Positions 53,253 to 63,452 of a stretch of DNA of 64,000 bases are shown piece after piece; the stretch's first letter is position 1; every line of letters begins with the position of its first letter. Below the pieces are notes generated by a model. The model made no database searches. It was not told the origin of the DNA and saw nothing but the letters and a program-made list of their open reading frames with translations. Made by a program: the position numbers and the translations under genes. Source of the stretch: JALEFZ01 sp039817415 (GTDB lineage: Bacteria; Bacteroidota; Bacteroidia; J057); contig JBCBVV010000013.1 in assembly GCA_039817415.1 (NCBI GenBank), positions 1 through 64,000 on the forward strand. The letters are read 5' to 3'.

Positions 53253-54179
53253 TTAATTGGGGTTGGTTTTGAGCATTTCGAGAAGCCATTCTTTGAATCC
53301 ATCCTTGGTAGAATGACAATATCTTATTTTTCGTCCTCCCGGGTTGTTTTCATGAAGGATGAAATAGGGTTTGAAAACGGCTGGATTTCCTTGTGTATCG
53401 TCAGGAGCAAACACAAGTTGAGCTGGAAGTTCATCCCATTCAAACCAAGATTCATCAACCAAATAAGCTGAAGCAAGCACATCAAAAGGATTAAATGCCT
53501 CTACATCAAATGGTTTCCACTGATTTAGCCAAGGAACGGAATGTTTGGCTAGAAACTGTGCAGCCTTACATCCTGTAGCTAAATCATCCAAGTCTGATTG
53601 ATCTATCCAAATTTTATGGGAAATCTCAAATGGGTGTAAGACAATATTGACTCCTGATTGAAGCAATATCCGAAAGGCGTTAGGATCTAAATCAAAATTT
53701 AAGTCATGGAAGGGAAATTCCTGCTTAGGTCCTACTTGGAAATGTTGATCTAAGCTTCTTCTGCCGGCAACAAGAACTACTTCCTCAATTTGTGAAGCCA
53801 AATGAGGCTCTAACAACAATAGAATACCAATATTGGTAGCAGGTCCGATCGCCAGAATATGTAGTTTTTCCCTTTCCAAAGTTTGTTTTAACGCTAGCGA
53901 GGCATTGTTATGCTCAATGGCGTTCAATTCCATGGCTTCCTTTGCTCCCATATACACTTGAACCGAGGGAGTAGGTCCAAAATTGGCGACCATATTAGCA
54001 GCGATAGGAGTGGAGTTTTCAATGAAAGTATTCCCGAATACGGTGCTAATTCCCCGCAACATGATATTGGGTGCATGAAACAATTGGACCATTGCATAAG
54101 CATCATCCACATCAGCCACTCCACCTCTGGCATCGGGCGCGGTAATGGCTACATCGGTATCAATCCAGACTTTTTTCAT
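53253..54179 (-). CDS. Inosine-uridine-type nucleoside hydrolase
   Basis: A calcium-dependent N-ribohydrolase. It opens with WIDTDVAI, has VDDAYAM with conserved aspartates, GNTFIENST, LAIGPATNIG, DLNFDLDPNAFRI and the C-terminal NPFDVLAS. The usual DTDPGxDDA block is split by an insertion of about 12 residues (TAPDARGGVADV), which is unusual. At 308 aa it has the family length. It hydrolyses a nucleoside to base and sugar; which one is unknown. It heads a transcript with the MTR-kinase-like gene. Confidence 0.88.
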   Translation of the reverse strand: MKKVWIDTDVAITAPDARGGVADVDDAYAMVQLFHAPNIMLRGISTVFGNTFIENSTPIAANMVANFGPTPSVQVYMGAKEAMELNAIEHNNASLALKQTLEREKLHILAIGPATNIGILLLLEPHLASQIEEVVLVAGRRSLDQHFQVGPKQEFPFHDLNFDLDPNAFRILLQSGVNIVLHPFEISHKIWIDQSDLDDLATGCKAAQFLAKHSVPWLNQWKPFDVEAFNPFDVLASAYLVDESWFEWDELPAQLVFAPDDTQGNPAVFKPYFILHENNPGGRKIRYCHSTKDGFKEWLLEMLKTNPN

Positions 54180-54266
54180 GAGAAAGTAAATCTACGGCCA
54201 GTAAATTAGGTTTTTTTGTCGCAGATATACCAAAATGGGGAAAAAATGGGAAGCCAATCTAGGAGC

Positions 54267-54719
54267 TTAATAATCTCTGGTCTCCCTTTTCATGTCCTTT
54301 TCTTTGAGACTATGGCGCTTGTCATGGATTTTTTTACCCTTGCCTAAGGCAAGTTCCAATTTGACAAGATTGCGCTCATTAAAAAATAGTTTAACGGGAA
54401 CGATAGTCGCTCCTTCTTGATCAAGCCCTTTTTGAAGCTTATTGATCTCTCTTTTTTTAAGCAAGAGTTTTCTTTCTCTAACGGGTTCGTGGTTATTATA
54501 GCTTCCTTGAGCGTACTCCGCTATGTTCATTCCCTTTATAAATGCTTCTCCTTTATGGACATAACAATATGCCTCCTGTAGGTTAGCTTTTCCGTCCCGC
54601 AGCGATTTGACTTCCGTTCCCGTCAGTGAAATACCAGCGGTAAAGGTTTCAATAAATTGATATTCATGTCTGGCCTTGCGATTTAATATGGTCGGAGGCG
54701 CTTTTTTATTATTCTTCAT
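54267..54719 (-). CDS. smpB: SsrA-binding protein SmpB
   Basis: The partner of tmRNA in rescue of stalled ribosomes. The family core is complete: RKARHEYQFIETFTAGI, LTGTEVKSLRDGKANLQEAY, and the basic C-terminal tail (GKKIHDKRHSLKEKDMKRE). Length is 150 aa. It is a single gene divergent from the large SBBP/CHU_C protein gene; tmRNA itself was not seen in the window. Confidence 0.97.
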   Translation of the reverse strand: MKNNKKAPPTILNRKARHEYQFIETFTAGISLTGTEVKSLRDGKANLQEAYCYVHKGEAFIKGMNIAEYAQGSYNNHEPVRERKLLLKKREINKLQKGLDQEGATIVPVKLFFNERNLVKLELALGKGKKIHDKRHSLKEKDMKRETRDY

Positions 54720-54949
54720 GTTTAATGGCCTTCAAATTTGAGGCAATATCTAAAACGAAAACCCAATACATAAGTTGCAATTTAGAGGATTAGATCACTG
54801 GAAAACAATTTTTTATGTGACGAGTGGGAAATATCTACCTCAATACATTAATAGGTTAAGGAAAATACCTTTTCCTTTATGCAATTTTTTATATTCTATC
54901 GTTTACATGAGGTAGAAATTTAGACCCTGGTAGAATCGACCTAAAACCT

Positions 54950-57900
54950 ATGAAAAAACATGTACTTTTCCTCCTGATCAGCATGTGTATGCTTCCTTTT
55001 CTTTGGAGTTGCTACCAGCAGGTGGAAGGTAAAGATGCTGATGCTGTGAAGTTGTTTGAGCCGGGCTTGTCTTCAAGCAGTCTTAGGTTTATTGAGAACA
55101 ATGGGCAATGGGACCCACGAATACTATACAAGGCCAAGCTAAATGGAGGCGAGATTTTATTTGAAAAGGATAAAATTACATGGCATTTCTATACCTATTC
55201 GACCCATGAAGATCATCATGACGATCCAGATCACCACCATCCTTCAGATTCTCTATTTGGCCATGTAGTAAAGACCGTTTTCAAGGGAAGTTCGGCAGAT
55301 GTACAGATTTCCGCCCAATCTCCAGACCAAGCCTATCACAATTATTTTATTGGGAAGGACCCAAGCAAATGGGCTTCAAGAGTGGGGCTATTCGCTGCCA
55401 TTTACTATGAAGACTTGTATCCTGGAATTGACTTGAGGATATATGGAAAGGGTGATGAACTAAAATATGATTTGATTGTAGAACCAGGTGCTAATCCGAG
55501 TAAGGTAAAAATGGATTACCTAGGTATAGATAAAATAGAGTTGATAAAAGGAGGCTTAGCATGGGAAACCTCCATCAGAGATATTTATGAAGCAGCCCCA
55601 GTATCCTATGAAATGGATGGAAACGGAAAGCTACTGGAAATCGAGAGCCAATATAAATTAAAAGGAAATAGACTTTCTTTTGGCTTCCCCAACGGATATG
55701 ACAAGAAAAATACTCTCGTAATTGATCCAAATTTGGTGTTTTCTACCTATTCGGGTTCTACAGCAGATAACTGGGGATATACTGCAACTTATGATGCGGA
55801 TGGGAATGCATATGCAGGTGGAGTTGAATTGGCCCTGCCTGATTCCCCCACGAATGGTTATCCAACTACAGTAGGTGCCTACCAAAGAACTACGAATGGA
55901 GGCCAAATGGAGGTTTCGATCTCAAAATTTAACCCCTCTGGAACTAACCTGATATACGCAACCTATCTTGGAGGCTCTGAAGACGATCAGCCACATAGCT
56001 TGATTGTTAACGGCAGAAACGATTTGATCATTTTTGGCCGAACGAACTCAAATAATTTTCCTACAGCCAATGCGGTTAGCCCCACTTTGGCAGGTGGTTT
56101 CGATATGTTTGTGGCGAAACTCTCCGAAGATGGCTCAAGCTTAATGGCTTCCACCTATTTAGGTGGATCAGATGATGATGGGGTTAATGGAGCTATTGGG
56201 AATGACTATTCCTCTCCAACAAAATACAATTATGGAGATGACTCTCGTGGAGAAGTAATCCTTGATCCTGCTGGAAATATCATTGTAGCTGGTCCTACTC
56301 AATCAGAAAATTTTCCTTTTACCTCAGGTTCGTTTACCTCTTTTCTTCAAGGCTCACAATGCGGAATAATAGCTAAGTATGATCCAAGCTTGACAAGTTT
56401 AACCTGGGCCACTGCTTTTGGGGGAAATGGTGTAGATGCCATACATACGATAAAGACGGATCCAGACGGGAACGTTATTCTTGCTGGAGGAACATCCAGC
56501 ACGAATATAACAGCTACTGGTGGACAGCTTTACAGTGCGGGTGGAACAGATGGCTTTGTAGCCAAAATCACTGCCGCAGGGAATAGCTTGATTGCTTGTA
56601 CCCACCTTGGTACATCCTCTTATGATCAGGTCTATGTCATGGACATAGATGATGAGGGAAATATTTATGTGGCAGGACAATCTGAAGGTACCATCCCCGT
56701 AGTCAATCCCCCTTCAGGGGTTGTTTATGAAAATTTTGGCGCCCATCAATTTGTGCGAAAGTTTTCTTCTGATCTAAATCAGGTTATCTATTCTACAAAC
56801 ATAGGTTCTACAGGAGCCAGCTCACCAAATATCTCACCTACAGCTATGCTGGTAGACATTTGTCAAAATGTGTATGTATCAGGATGGGGAGGGGCTACGA
56901 ATCAACAAGGGAATACCAATGGGATGCCAACTACCCCTGATGCCATTCAGGCTAGCACGGATGGGAGTGACATATACCTATTTGTCTTGGATCGAGATGC
57001 TCAACAACTGAAATACGGAACCTATTTGGGAGGGAATGGAGAAGGAGGCCCTTTTTTCTTGACAGGAGAGCATGTAGATGGAGGGACCAGTCGATTTGAT
57101 AAAAACGGGGTGATTTATCATGCCGTTTGTGCCCAATGTGGAAACTCAGCGAATTTTCCCACCACGGCAGGTGTGTATGCCCCTGACAACGGATATCCTA
57201 ATAATTGTAACTTGGCCCTCTTTAAAATGGCTTTTGATTTGGAGGGAATTCGAGCAGAATTCAGCTTAGAAAATGCAGGAGATACCTTATTTGGTTGTGC
57301 GCCTTTTCAGGCTGTATTTGAGAATTCCAGCTTTGCAGGTACTTCACCGGGTCCTAATGTGATCTACGATTGGGATTTTGATATTAGTGGAGGGACATCT
57401 AATGCTTTTGAACCCGTATTCGAATATTTGGTTCCTGGCACCTATAACGTTAGGTTAATCATCATTGACTCTACGAGTTGTAATATCGCAGATACGGCTT
57501 TTCGAACCTTAACAATTTTACCTAATCCAACAGCTGACGCAGGAGAAGATGTGCTGGAATGTGAAGGAGTAGAAATAGCCTTAAACGGAAGTGGAGGGGA
57601 TGTTTATCAATGGAGTCCTGCTGCAGGTTTGAGCGATCCTACTCTCCCTAATCCTTCTTTGATTGTATCAGGTAATCAGACATTTACCCTGACCGTAACG
57701 GATGTAAATGGATGTTCTGATACAGATGAAGTGCAAATAAATTCCTTACCAGCACCAGAAGTTGGGGTACTTGGAAATCAAACTACCTGTGGAGGGGATT
57801 CTGTTCAATTGCAAGCATTCTCTCCTAATGCTGATATCATTTCATATGCTTGGAGCCCATCAACAGCTCTTTCCGATCCCAATATTGCGAACCCAACTGC

Positions 57901-58726
57901 AGCACCAACTGTAACGACGACTTATGTAGTAACGGCTACGGATATTAATGGATGCGAAGTAAGAGACAGCGTGAGGGTAGATATTCTTACTCAACCCCAA
58001 ACAATGATAACAGGGATAAACCGAGGCTGCACAGGGGGAAATATTGAATTAATTGCTTCTGGAGGAGATAGATATGAATGGAGCACGGGTGAAACCGCTC
58101 CAAATATTGAGGTTCCTATCCCTAGTTCTCCTACCCAATATATAGCTGTAGCCTTTATTGGTTCTTGCCGTGGTATTCCGGATACAGTAATTGTGGATGA
58201 CCAATTTGCCTTACCGGAAGCTAGTTTTAGTTTAACTCCTTCGAGTGGTTTTGCACCACTTGATATTAGTTTTACCAATAATAGCACCGATGCTACAAAT
58301 TATCTGTGGGACTTTGGCTTTGGTAATGCTCAGAGTAGAGAGGAGAACCCTGTGTTTACCTATCCTGAAGCAGGTGAGTATACCATTCGATTGATAGTTG
58401 ACTCTGGTTTTGGGTGTACTGATACGGCTTTTGCTACCCTTATCCTTGATCAAATTGTTTTAAATGTTCCAAATGCATTTACTCCAAATGGAGATGGAAC
58501 CAATGAAACCTTTAAAGTCGTTTCTCAAGGCTTACGTAATCTTAACTTGAAAGTATTTAACCAATGGGGAAGAAAAGTCTACGAGACATCTGATCCTGCT
58601 TTTGAATGGGATGGTACCTTTATGGGAAAAGTGGTACAAGAAGGAGTCTACGTATGGACCATTGAAGGAGTAGGAGAAAACGGAAGAAAATATCCCCGTT
58701 CGGGAACCGTCTCTATCTTAAAATAG
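54950..58726 (+). CDS. Giant SBBP/PKD surface protein with CHU_C T9SS signal
   Basis: 1258 residues. The start has a lipoprotein-like signal (LWSC, Cys21). Then comes a DUF7948-type N-terminal domain (RFIENNGQWDPRILYKA, about 45-260) containing a His/Asp-rich patch (HEDHHDDPDHHHP, near 86-98). SBBP beta-propeller-like repeats follow over about 275-760. Next come a PKD module (about 770-855), two Cys-containing Ig-like modules (about 860-1015), another PKD (about 1090-1160), and a CHU_C domain (NAFTPNGDGTNETF to the end). Combining a lipobox with a T9SS tail is odd. A surface adhesin or scaffold role is inferred. Confidence 0.88.
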   Translation: MKKHVLFLLISMCMLPFLWSCYQQVEGKDADAVKLFEPGLSSSSLRFIENNGQWDPRILYKAKLNGGEILFEKDKITWHFYTYSTHEDHHDDPDHHHPSDSLFGHVVKTVFKGSSADVQISAQSPDQAYHNYFIGKDPSKWASRVGLFAAIYYEDLYPGIDLRIYGKGDELKYDLIVEPGANPSKVKMDYLGIDKIELIKGGLAWETSIRDIYEAAPVSYEMDGNGKLLEIESQYKLKGNRLSFGFPNGYDKKNTLVIDPNLVFSTYSGSTADNWGYTATYDADGNAYAGGVELALPDSPTNGYPTTVGAYQRTTNGGQMEVSISKFNPSGTNLIYATYLGGSEDDQPHSLIVNGRNDLIIFGRTNSNNFPTANAVSPTLAGGFDMFVAKLSEDGSSLMASTYLGGSDDDGVNGAIGNDYSSPTKYNYGDDSRGEVILDPAGNIIVAGPTQSENFPFTSGSFTSFLQGSQCGIIAKYDPSLTSLTWATAFGGNGVDAIHTIKTDPDGNVILAGGTSSTNITATGGQLYSAGGTDGFVAKITAAGNSLIACTHLGTSSYDQVYVMDIDDEGNIYVAGQSEGTIPVVNPPSGVVYENFGAHQFVRKFSSDLNQVIYSTNIGSTGASSPNISPTAMLVDICQNVYVSGWGGATNQQGNTNGMPTTPDAIQASTDGSDIYLFVLDRDAQQLKYGTYLGGNGEGGPFFLTGEHVDGGTSRFDKNGVIYHAVCAQCGNSANFPTTAGVYAPDNGYPNNCNLALFKMAFDLEGIRAEFSLENAGDTLFGCAPFQAVFENSSFAGTSPGPNVIYDWDFDISGGTSNAFEPVFEYLVPGTYNVRLIIIDSTSCNIADTAFRTLTILPNPTADAGEDVLECEGVEIALNGSGGDVYQWSPAAGLSDPTLPNPSLIVSGNQTFTLTVTDVNGCSDTDEVQINSLPAPEVGVLGNQTTCGGDSVQLQAFSPNADIISYAWSPSTALSDPNIANPTAAPTVTTTYVVTATDINGCEVRDSVRVDILTQPQTMITGINRGCTGGNIELIASGGDRYEWSTGETAPNIEVPIPSSPTQYIAVAFIGSCRGIPDTVIVDDQFALPEASFSLTPSSGFAPLDISFTNNSTDATNYLWDFGFGNAQSREENPVFTYPEAGEYTIRLIVDSGFGCTDTAFATLILDQIVLNVPNAFTPNGDGTNETFKVVSQGLRNLNLKVFNQWGRKVYETSDPAFEWDGTFMGKVVQEGVYVWTIEGVGENGRKYPRSGTVSILK

Positions 58727-58766
58727 CTTTTATTGAAAAAAAGGTGATTTCCCTTAGCTAAGCCTA

Positions 58767-58798
58767 TTTGATCGCTGAGAGGAAAATCGTTTATTTTG
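58767..58798 (+). promoter_or_regulatory. Candidate promoter upstream of ffh
   Basis: TTTG (58767-58770) and TATTTTG (58792-58798) are separated by 21 bases, near the expected spacing. The -7 element is one base shorter than consensus. The ffh ATG is 30 bases downstream. Confidence 0.45.
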
Positions 58799-58828
58799 TT
58801 CTTCACAAGAAATTGAAGGCTTTGGCGC

Positions 58829-60181
58829 ATGAGTACGTTTGAGAATTTAACATCCAACATAGAATCCGCATTCCGTAAACTTAAAGGGCAAGGGAAGATC
58901 ACCGAGATCAATGTGGCGGAAACCCTGAAGGAAATTAGAAGGGCCCTGATTGATGCGGACGTTAACTATAAAGTAGCGAAGGAATTTACCAAGAAGGTAA
59001 AAGATGAGGCTCTTGGAAGGGAAATCTTAATTTCTGTTACGCCTGGTCAGTTGATGACCAAGATTGTCCATGAGGAGCTTACCAAGCTCATGGGGGGGAG
59101 TAACGAAGGGATCAATGTAGCCAAAAATCCGCCTACCGTCATTCTCATCGCAGGTCTTCAGGGATCTGGTAAAACCACTTTTACGGGTAAGCTAGCCAAG
59201 CATTTTAAAGGGAAGGGAAAGAATCCGCTTCTTGTTGCCTGTGACGTCTATCGTCCTGCAGCGATTGATCAGCTAGGTGTGTTGGGGGATCAAATTGAGG
59301 TGGATGTTTACAAGGAAGTTGAAAACAAGAATCCCATTGAAATTGCCCAAAACGGCATCAAACACGCCAAATCAAGCGGCAAGGATCTTGTGATTGTGGA
59401 TACCGCGGGTCGTTTGGCTGTCGATGAGGAGATGATGGTGGAGATCAAAGCCATTAAGGACAAGATCAAGCCTTCTGAAATTCTGTTTGTCGTGGACTCG
59501 ATGACTGGACAGGATGCTGTCAATACTGCCAAGGCCTTCAACGATCGCCTAAACTTCGACGGTGTTGTTCTTACCAAGTTAGATGGTGATACTAGAGGTG
59601 GAGCAGCCATTTCTATTCGTTCGGTAGTTGAAAAGCCTATCAAGTTTGTTTCTGCTGGTGAGAAGATGGAAGACCTAGAACTCTTCTATCCAGACCGTAT
59701 GGCCTCCAGGATTCTTGGAATGGGGGATGTTCTGACACTGGTAGAGCGTGCGCAACAAAACTTTGACGAAAAGGAAGCAGAAAAACTCCAGAAGAAAATT
59801 CGTAAGAATAAGCTGGATTTCAATGACTTCCTTTCTCAGATACAGACCATTAAGAAAATGGGTAACCTAAAGGATCTGATTTCTATGATCCCTGGTATGG
59901 GTAAGATGGTAAAAGGAGTAGACATTGAGGATGACGCCTTTAAGCATATCGAAGCCATTATTTACTCAATGACAAATGAGGAAAGAGCCAAGCCCAATAT
60001 CATTGATGGTTCTAGAAGAAAAAGAATTGCAAGAGGGAGTGGTAGAACCGTACGTGAGGTAAATGAGTTGTTGAAGCAATTCTCCGAAATGAAAAAGGTT
60101 ATGTCCAAGATGAGTGCTGGAGGTGGAAAAAGAGGAAGATTGCCTAGAGGAATGGCAGCTCGAAGAGGAGCAAGAAGATAA
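58829..60181 (+). CDS. ffh: Signal recognition particle protein Ffh
   Basis: The GTPase of the SRP, which delivers nascent inner-membrane proteins to FtsY. The NG domain has GLQGSGKTTFTGKLAKHF (P-loop), CDVYRPAAIDQLG, DTAGRLAVD and TKLDGDTRGGAA. The methionine-rich M domain (about 300-435) contains LISMIPGMGKM and a basic C-terminus (RGMAARRGARR). The length of 450 aa is typical. The 4.5S RNA was not recognised here. A perfect terminator follows. Confidence 0.97.
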   Translation: MSTFENLTSNIESAFRKLKGQGKITEINVAETLKEIRRALIDADVNYKVAKEFTKKVKDEALGREILISVTPGQLMTKIVHEELTKLMGGSNEGINVAKNPPTVILIAGLQGSGKTTFTGKLAKHFKGKGKNPLLVACDVYRPAAIDQLGVLGDQIEVDVYKEVENKNPIEIAQNGIKHAKSSGKDLVIVDTAGRLAVDEEMMVEIKAIKDKIKPSEILFVVDSMTGQDAVNTAKAFNDRLNFDGVVLTKLDGDTRGGAAISIRSVVEKPIKFVSAGEKMEDLELFYPDRMASRILGMGDVLTLVERAQQNFDEKEAEKLQKKIRKNKLDFNDFLSQIQTIKKMGNLKDLISMIPGMGKMVKGVDIEDDAFKHIEAIIYSMTNEERAKPNIIDGSRRKRIARGSGRTVREVNELLKQFSEMKKVMSKMSAGGGKRGRLPRGMAARRGARR

Positions 60182-60203
60182 AAGGATTTAATTTTAATAG
60201 ACG

Positions 60204-60238
60204 AAACAAGGCTGGTTTATTACCAGCCTTGTTTTTTT
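60204..60238 (+). terminator. Intrinsic terminator after ffh
   Basis: A 13-bp perfect stem (60204-60216 with 60222-60234) with a 5-base loop runs into a T7 tract. Confidence 0.9.
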
Positions 60239-60323
60239 GATGCTTAAGGGAAATAATAATATGCCGGAAATTGGATATATTGTTAAATCCTATTGGGCAT
60301 TGTTAGCCTCTTATCATAAACAC

Positions 60324-63300
60324 ATGAAGGTTTTTTCTTCCATGATTGGCAGGTTAGGATTTATCTTATCCTTAACTATTATCCCATTTGCTTCTAACGC
60401 TCAGTTCAAGGTTTCGACCTGGGAGGAAAAGCGGGATAGTGTATTGGCCTTACTTGACCAACAACAGGATACTTCACTTGTCCTTAGCTATATCCATTTA
60501 GGAGGGAATTTATCTGTACCCTTACCGGAAGCTGACAGCTTTGCAGGCTTAGCAATAGCAATTGCTCAAAAGGAAGATTATTCTTATGGAAATATAAAGG
60601 CTAACAGATTACTTGGGCATATAAAATTTGCCAAACAGGAATATCAAGAGGCCATATTCTATTACAAACAAGCTTTAACATATGCACTGGATTGGGGATG
60701 GAGTAGGCAAATTAGTTTGTGCTACGAAGCACTTCCTAACACCTATTTTAATTTACTTCAGGCTGATAGTGCGCTTTTCTACAATGGCTTGTTTAAAGAG
60801 TTTCTTATTCGAACGGGCGATTCTATGTCCCTTGGCTTCGCCTATACAAATGATGGAAGGTATCATCACCAACTCTTTCAGGAAAATGCTTCAGTCAAGG
60901 CCTTCTTTAAGTCAGTAGAGGTATACGAAAACATTGGAGAGCTAACCTATTTATCCGATTCCTATGGATATCTGGCAGATGCTTTGAAACGAAATGGGGA
61001 CTTGGAGGAAAGCAAGCGATATTTTCAAAAGTCATTTACACTCAATGAGGAGATTGATTATCCTAGTGGAAAGATTACCGCTCTAATCAATTATGCCCTT
61101 CTTCTAAAGGAAAATCAGAAATTGAAGAATGGCTTAGATACCCTCCAATTGGCTATTCAAACCCTAAATGAGAACTTGGAATCTGGGAAAATGAGGACGC
61201 TCAGGCAGCATTATTATGAGGTTCCTACCAAACTCAACATGGGCTCACTTTTGATAGAAATGGGTCGTTTACAGGAGGCAGAAGATACCCTACAGTCTCT
61301 TCAAATAAATTGGCGAGAGCAATTGCTTGACGCTCAACTAGCTGAGATTAATTTCCAGCGAGCCAAAATCAGGTCTAAGCAAGGTCTAATCAAGGAGGCC
61401 ATAGACTATGCTAACAAGGCTTCAATTGCCTTTATACAAGCAGGGAATACGGAAAATAGGATGTCAGTAACAGAACTCTTAGCCGAATTAAATGAGAGGG
61501 AAGGCGATCTAACTAGGGCTTTGAGGCTTCGCAAGGGGCTTCAGTCTCTTAGGGATTCCATCAATGATGTAAAGGTCAAGGGAATTAATAAAGGGCTGCT
61601 GCTGGAATATGAAACTGAAGAAAGAAAAAGGAAAATTGCAGAACTAGAGCAAAAAAGCCTTGAAGAAAGCAACCAAAGAAATATTTTTTTAGCAGGCTTG
61701 ATCATCGTTTCCCTTCTCGCCATGGGTATTTGGGGCTTTTTTAGGATAAGAGCACAACGTGATAAACAGCTTTTGCAAAAAGAGAGAGAACTCGATAAGG
61801 TAAAAAGCCGATTCTTTACCCAGCTTTCTCATGAGCTCCGAACACCTATTACCCTGATATTGGGGCCTTTAGAGCAAGTGATCTCAAGTGAAAAGGAGCC
61901 TGAGAAAAAGAATAAGCTCAACCTCATGAAACGTAATGGTCAACGCTTATTGCAGTTGGTCAATCAAGTCATGGATTTGTCGAAGTTGCAGGCAGGGAAG
62001 CTCGATTTTATGGTCAGTTTGATCGAACTCAATCCCTTGGTTCGGTATATATTCTATAGCTTTCAATCTCGTGCAGAAAGTAAGCGCATAGATTACCAAC
62101 TGTTTTTACCTGAAACCAATCCGTCGATCTATTTAGACGAAGAAAAGTTTAGACAAATTCTAGATAATCTCCTCTCCAATGGCTGTAAATTTGTACCTGA
62201 AGGGGGCAAGCTTTGGGTAAAGGTGGAGGAACAAGAAAGGGAAGTTATTATTAAGGTGGAGGATACGGGACCTGGCTTGACCGATTTTGAAGCAGAACAT
62301 GTGTTTGATCCGTACTACCAAACACCAGGCTCTCAGCTTCCCGATGAAGCAGGAACTGGAATAGGGTTAGCTTTGAGCAAGGAATTGGCCGAACTTCATC
62401 AGGGCTCACTTACAGTTACCTCTCAAAAAGGAGTTGGCTCAACATTCCTTTTGGCCTTGCCAAAGGGGAAGGAACACCTATCGGATGAACAACTTCGCAT
62501 GGTAGCGGGCTCTAAAATCATCCAACAGAGTCAATTTCAAGTCGAACCTATTACATCCGATAGGCCAGCAATTGACCCAGTTCAGTCATCGAGTGATTTA
62601 CCCTTGGTTTTGGTCGCAGAAGATGTTCCAGATATGCAGCTATATCTCCGTTCTGTTTTGCAGGGTGAGTATGAACTCATGATAGCCTCTGATGGAGTGG
62701 AAGCCTTAGAAATGGCCAAAGCTAAAACGCCCGATATCGTTATTGCCGATATCATGATGCCTAGAATGGACGGGATGGAGTTTGTAGAAAACCTGAAATC
62801 AAGTCATCAGACAGATCATATCCCCGTCATATTCCTTTCCGCCAAATCCACGAAAGAAGATCGCCTTGAAGGGTGGAAACGGGAGACCTTTGCTTTTTTA
62901 GAAAAACCCTTCAATCCGCAGGAATTATTGTTAGTGGTACAATCTGCCTTAAAAATGCAAAGAAATATGCAGGTGAGATTCCAGGGAGAAAGTATCTTGA
63001 AACCAACAGCAGTAGCAGTAAATTCAAGAGAGTCTCAATTTTTAGAAAAGCTCACTAATTTTCTTGAAAATCAATTAGATAAGCCTGACTTATCCATCGA
63101 AATCTTAGCAGATGAAATGTCTTTGAGTCGCTCCCAACTGAGTAGGAAGCTTAAAGCACTTACAGGGACTACCCCAACTATGTTTGTCCGGAATTTTCGA
63201 ATGCAGCGTGCTAAACAACTATTAGAGAATGATTTTGGGAATGTCTCTGAAGTGGCAGATGCAGTAGGAATATCTTCACCAGCCTATTTTTCAAGGGTGT

Positions 63301-63350
63301 TTACGGAGACATTTGGAAAACCACCTTCAGATTATTTGAAAAATAAATAG
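60324..63350 (+). CDS. Hybrid sensor kinase with TPR input and AraC output
   Basis: A one-protein two-component system of ~1008 residues from the start at 60324, where a clean signal peptide begins (ending FASNAQ). The frame itself starts at 60237. TPR-type helices fill the periplasmic part (about 30-430). One membrane segment (452-473) and a coiled linker lead to HisKA with His503 in QLSHELRTP, HATPase (about 606-712), and a receiver with Asp809 in VIADIMMPRMDG. The end is an AraC-type helix-turn-helix (about 916-1007). There is no Y_Y_Y/beta-propeller input domain. The ligand is unknown. A paralogue begins 102 bases downstream. Confidence 0.9.
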   Translation: MKVFSSMIGRLGFILSLTIIPFASNAQFKVSTWEEKRDSVLALLDQQQDTSLVLSYIHLGGNLSVPLPEADSFAGLAIAIAQKEDYSYGNIKANRLLGHIKFAKQEYQEAIFYYKQALTYALDWGWSRQISLCYEALPNTYFNLLQADSALFYNGLFKEFLIRTGDSMSLGFAYTNDGRYHHQLFQENASVKAFFKSVEVYENIGELTYLSDSYGYLADALKRNGDLEESKRYFQKSFTLNEEIDYPSGKITALINYALLLKENQKLKNGLDTLQLAIQTLNENLESGKMRTLRQHYYEVPTKLNMGSLLIEMGRLQEAEDTLQSLQINWREQLLDAQLAEINFQRAKIRSKQGLIKEAIDYANKASIAFIQAGNTENRMSVTELLAELNEREGDLTRALRLRKGLQSLRDSINDVKVKGINKGLLLEYETEERKRKIAELEQKSLEESNQRNIFLAGLIIVSLLAMGIWGFFRIRAQRDKQLLQKERELDKVKSRFFTQLSHELRTPITLILGPLEQVISSEKEPEKKNKLNLMKRNGQRLLQLVNQVMDLSKLQAGKLDFMVSLIELNPLVRYIFYSFQSRAESKRIDYQLFLPETNPSIYLDEEKFRQILDNLLSNGCKFVPEGGKLWVKVEEQEREVIIKVEDTGPGLTDFEAEHVFDPYYQTPGSQLPDEAGTGIGLALSKELAELHQGSLTVTSQKGVGSTFLLALPKGKEHLSDEQLRMVAGSKIIQQSQFQVEPITSDRPAIDPVQSSSDLPLVLVAEDVPDMQLYLRSVLQGEYELMIASDGVEALEMAKAKTPDIVIADIMMPRMDGMEFVENLKSSHQTDHIPVIFLSAKSTKEDRLEGWKRETFAFLEKPFNPQELLLVVQSALKMQRNMQVRFQGESILKPTAVAVNSRESQFLEKLTNFLENQLDKPDLSIEILADEMSLSRSQLSRKLKALTGTTPTMFVRNFRMQRAKQLLENDFGNVSEVADAVGISSPAYFSRVFTETFGKPPSDYLKNK

Positions 63351-63452
63351 CTCAATAGCAACAATATGTTAGGCAGCTTATAGTAATTTCCTTATTTTTA
63401 GGTCGTTACCATTTCCCACCCCTGACAACAGACCCTAACCCCTAAGCGTCTT

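Noticed and set aside
54950..58726. Long, repeated minus-strand frames inside this gene
   Set aside because: They are shadows in other frames of the strongly coding plus strand, with no family match.
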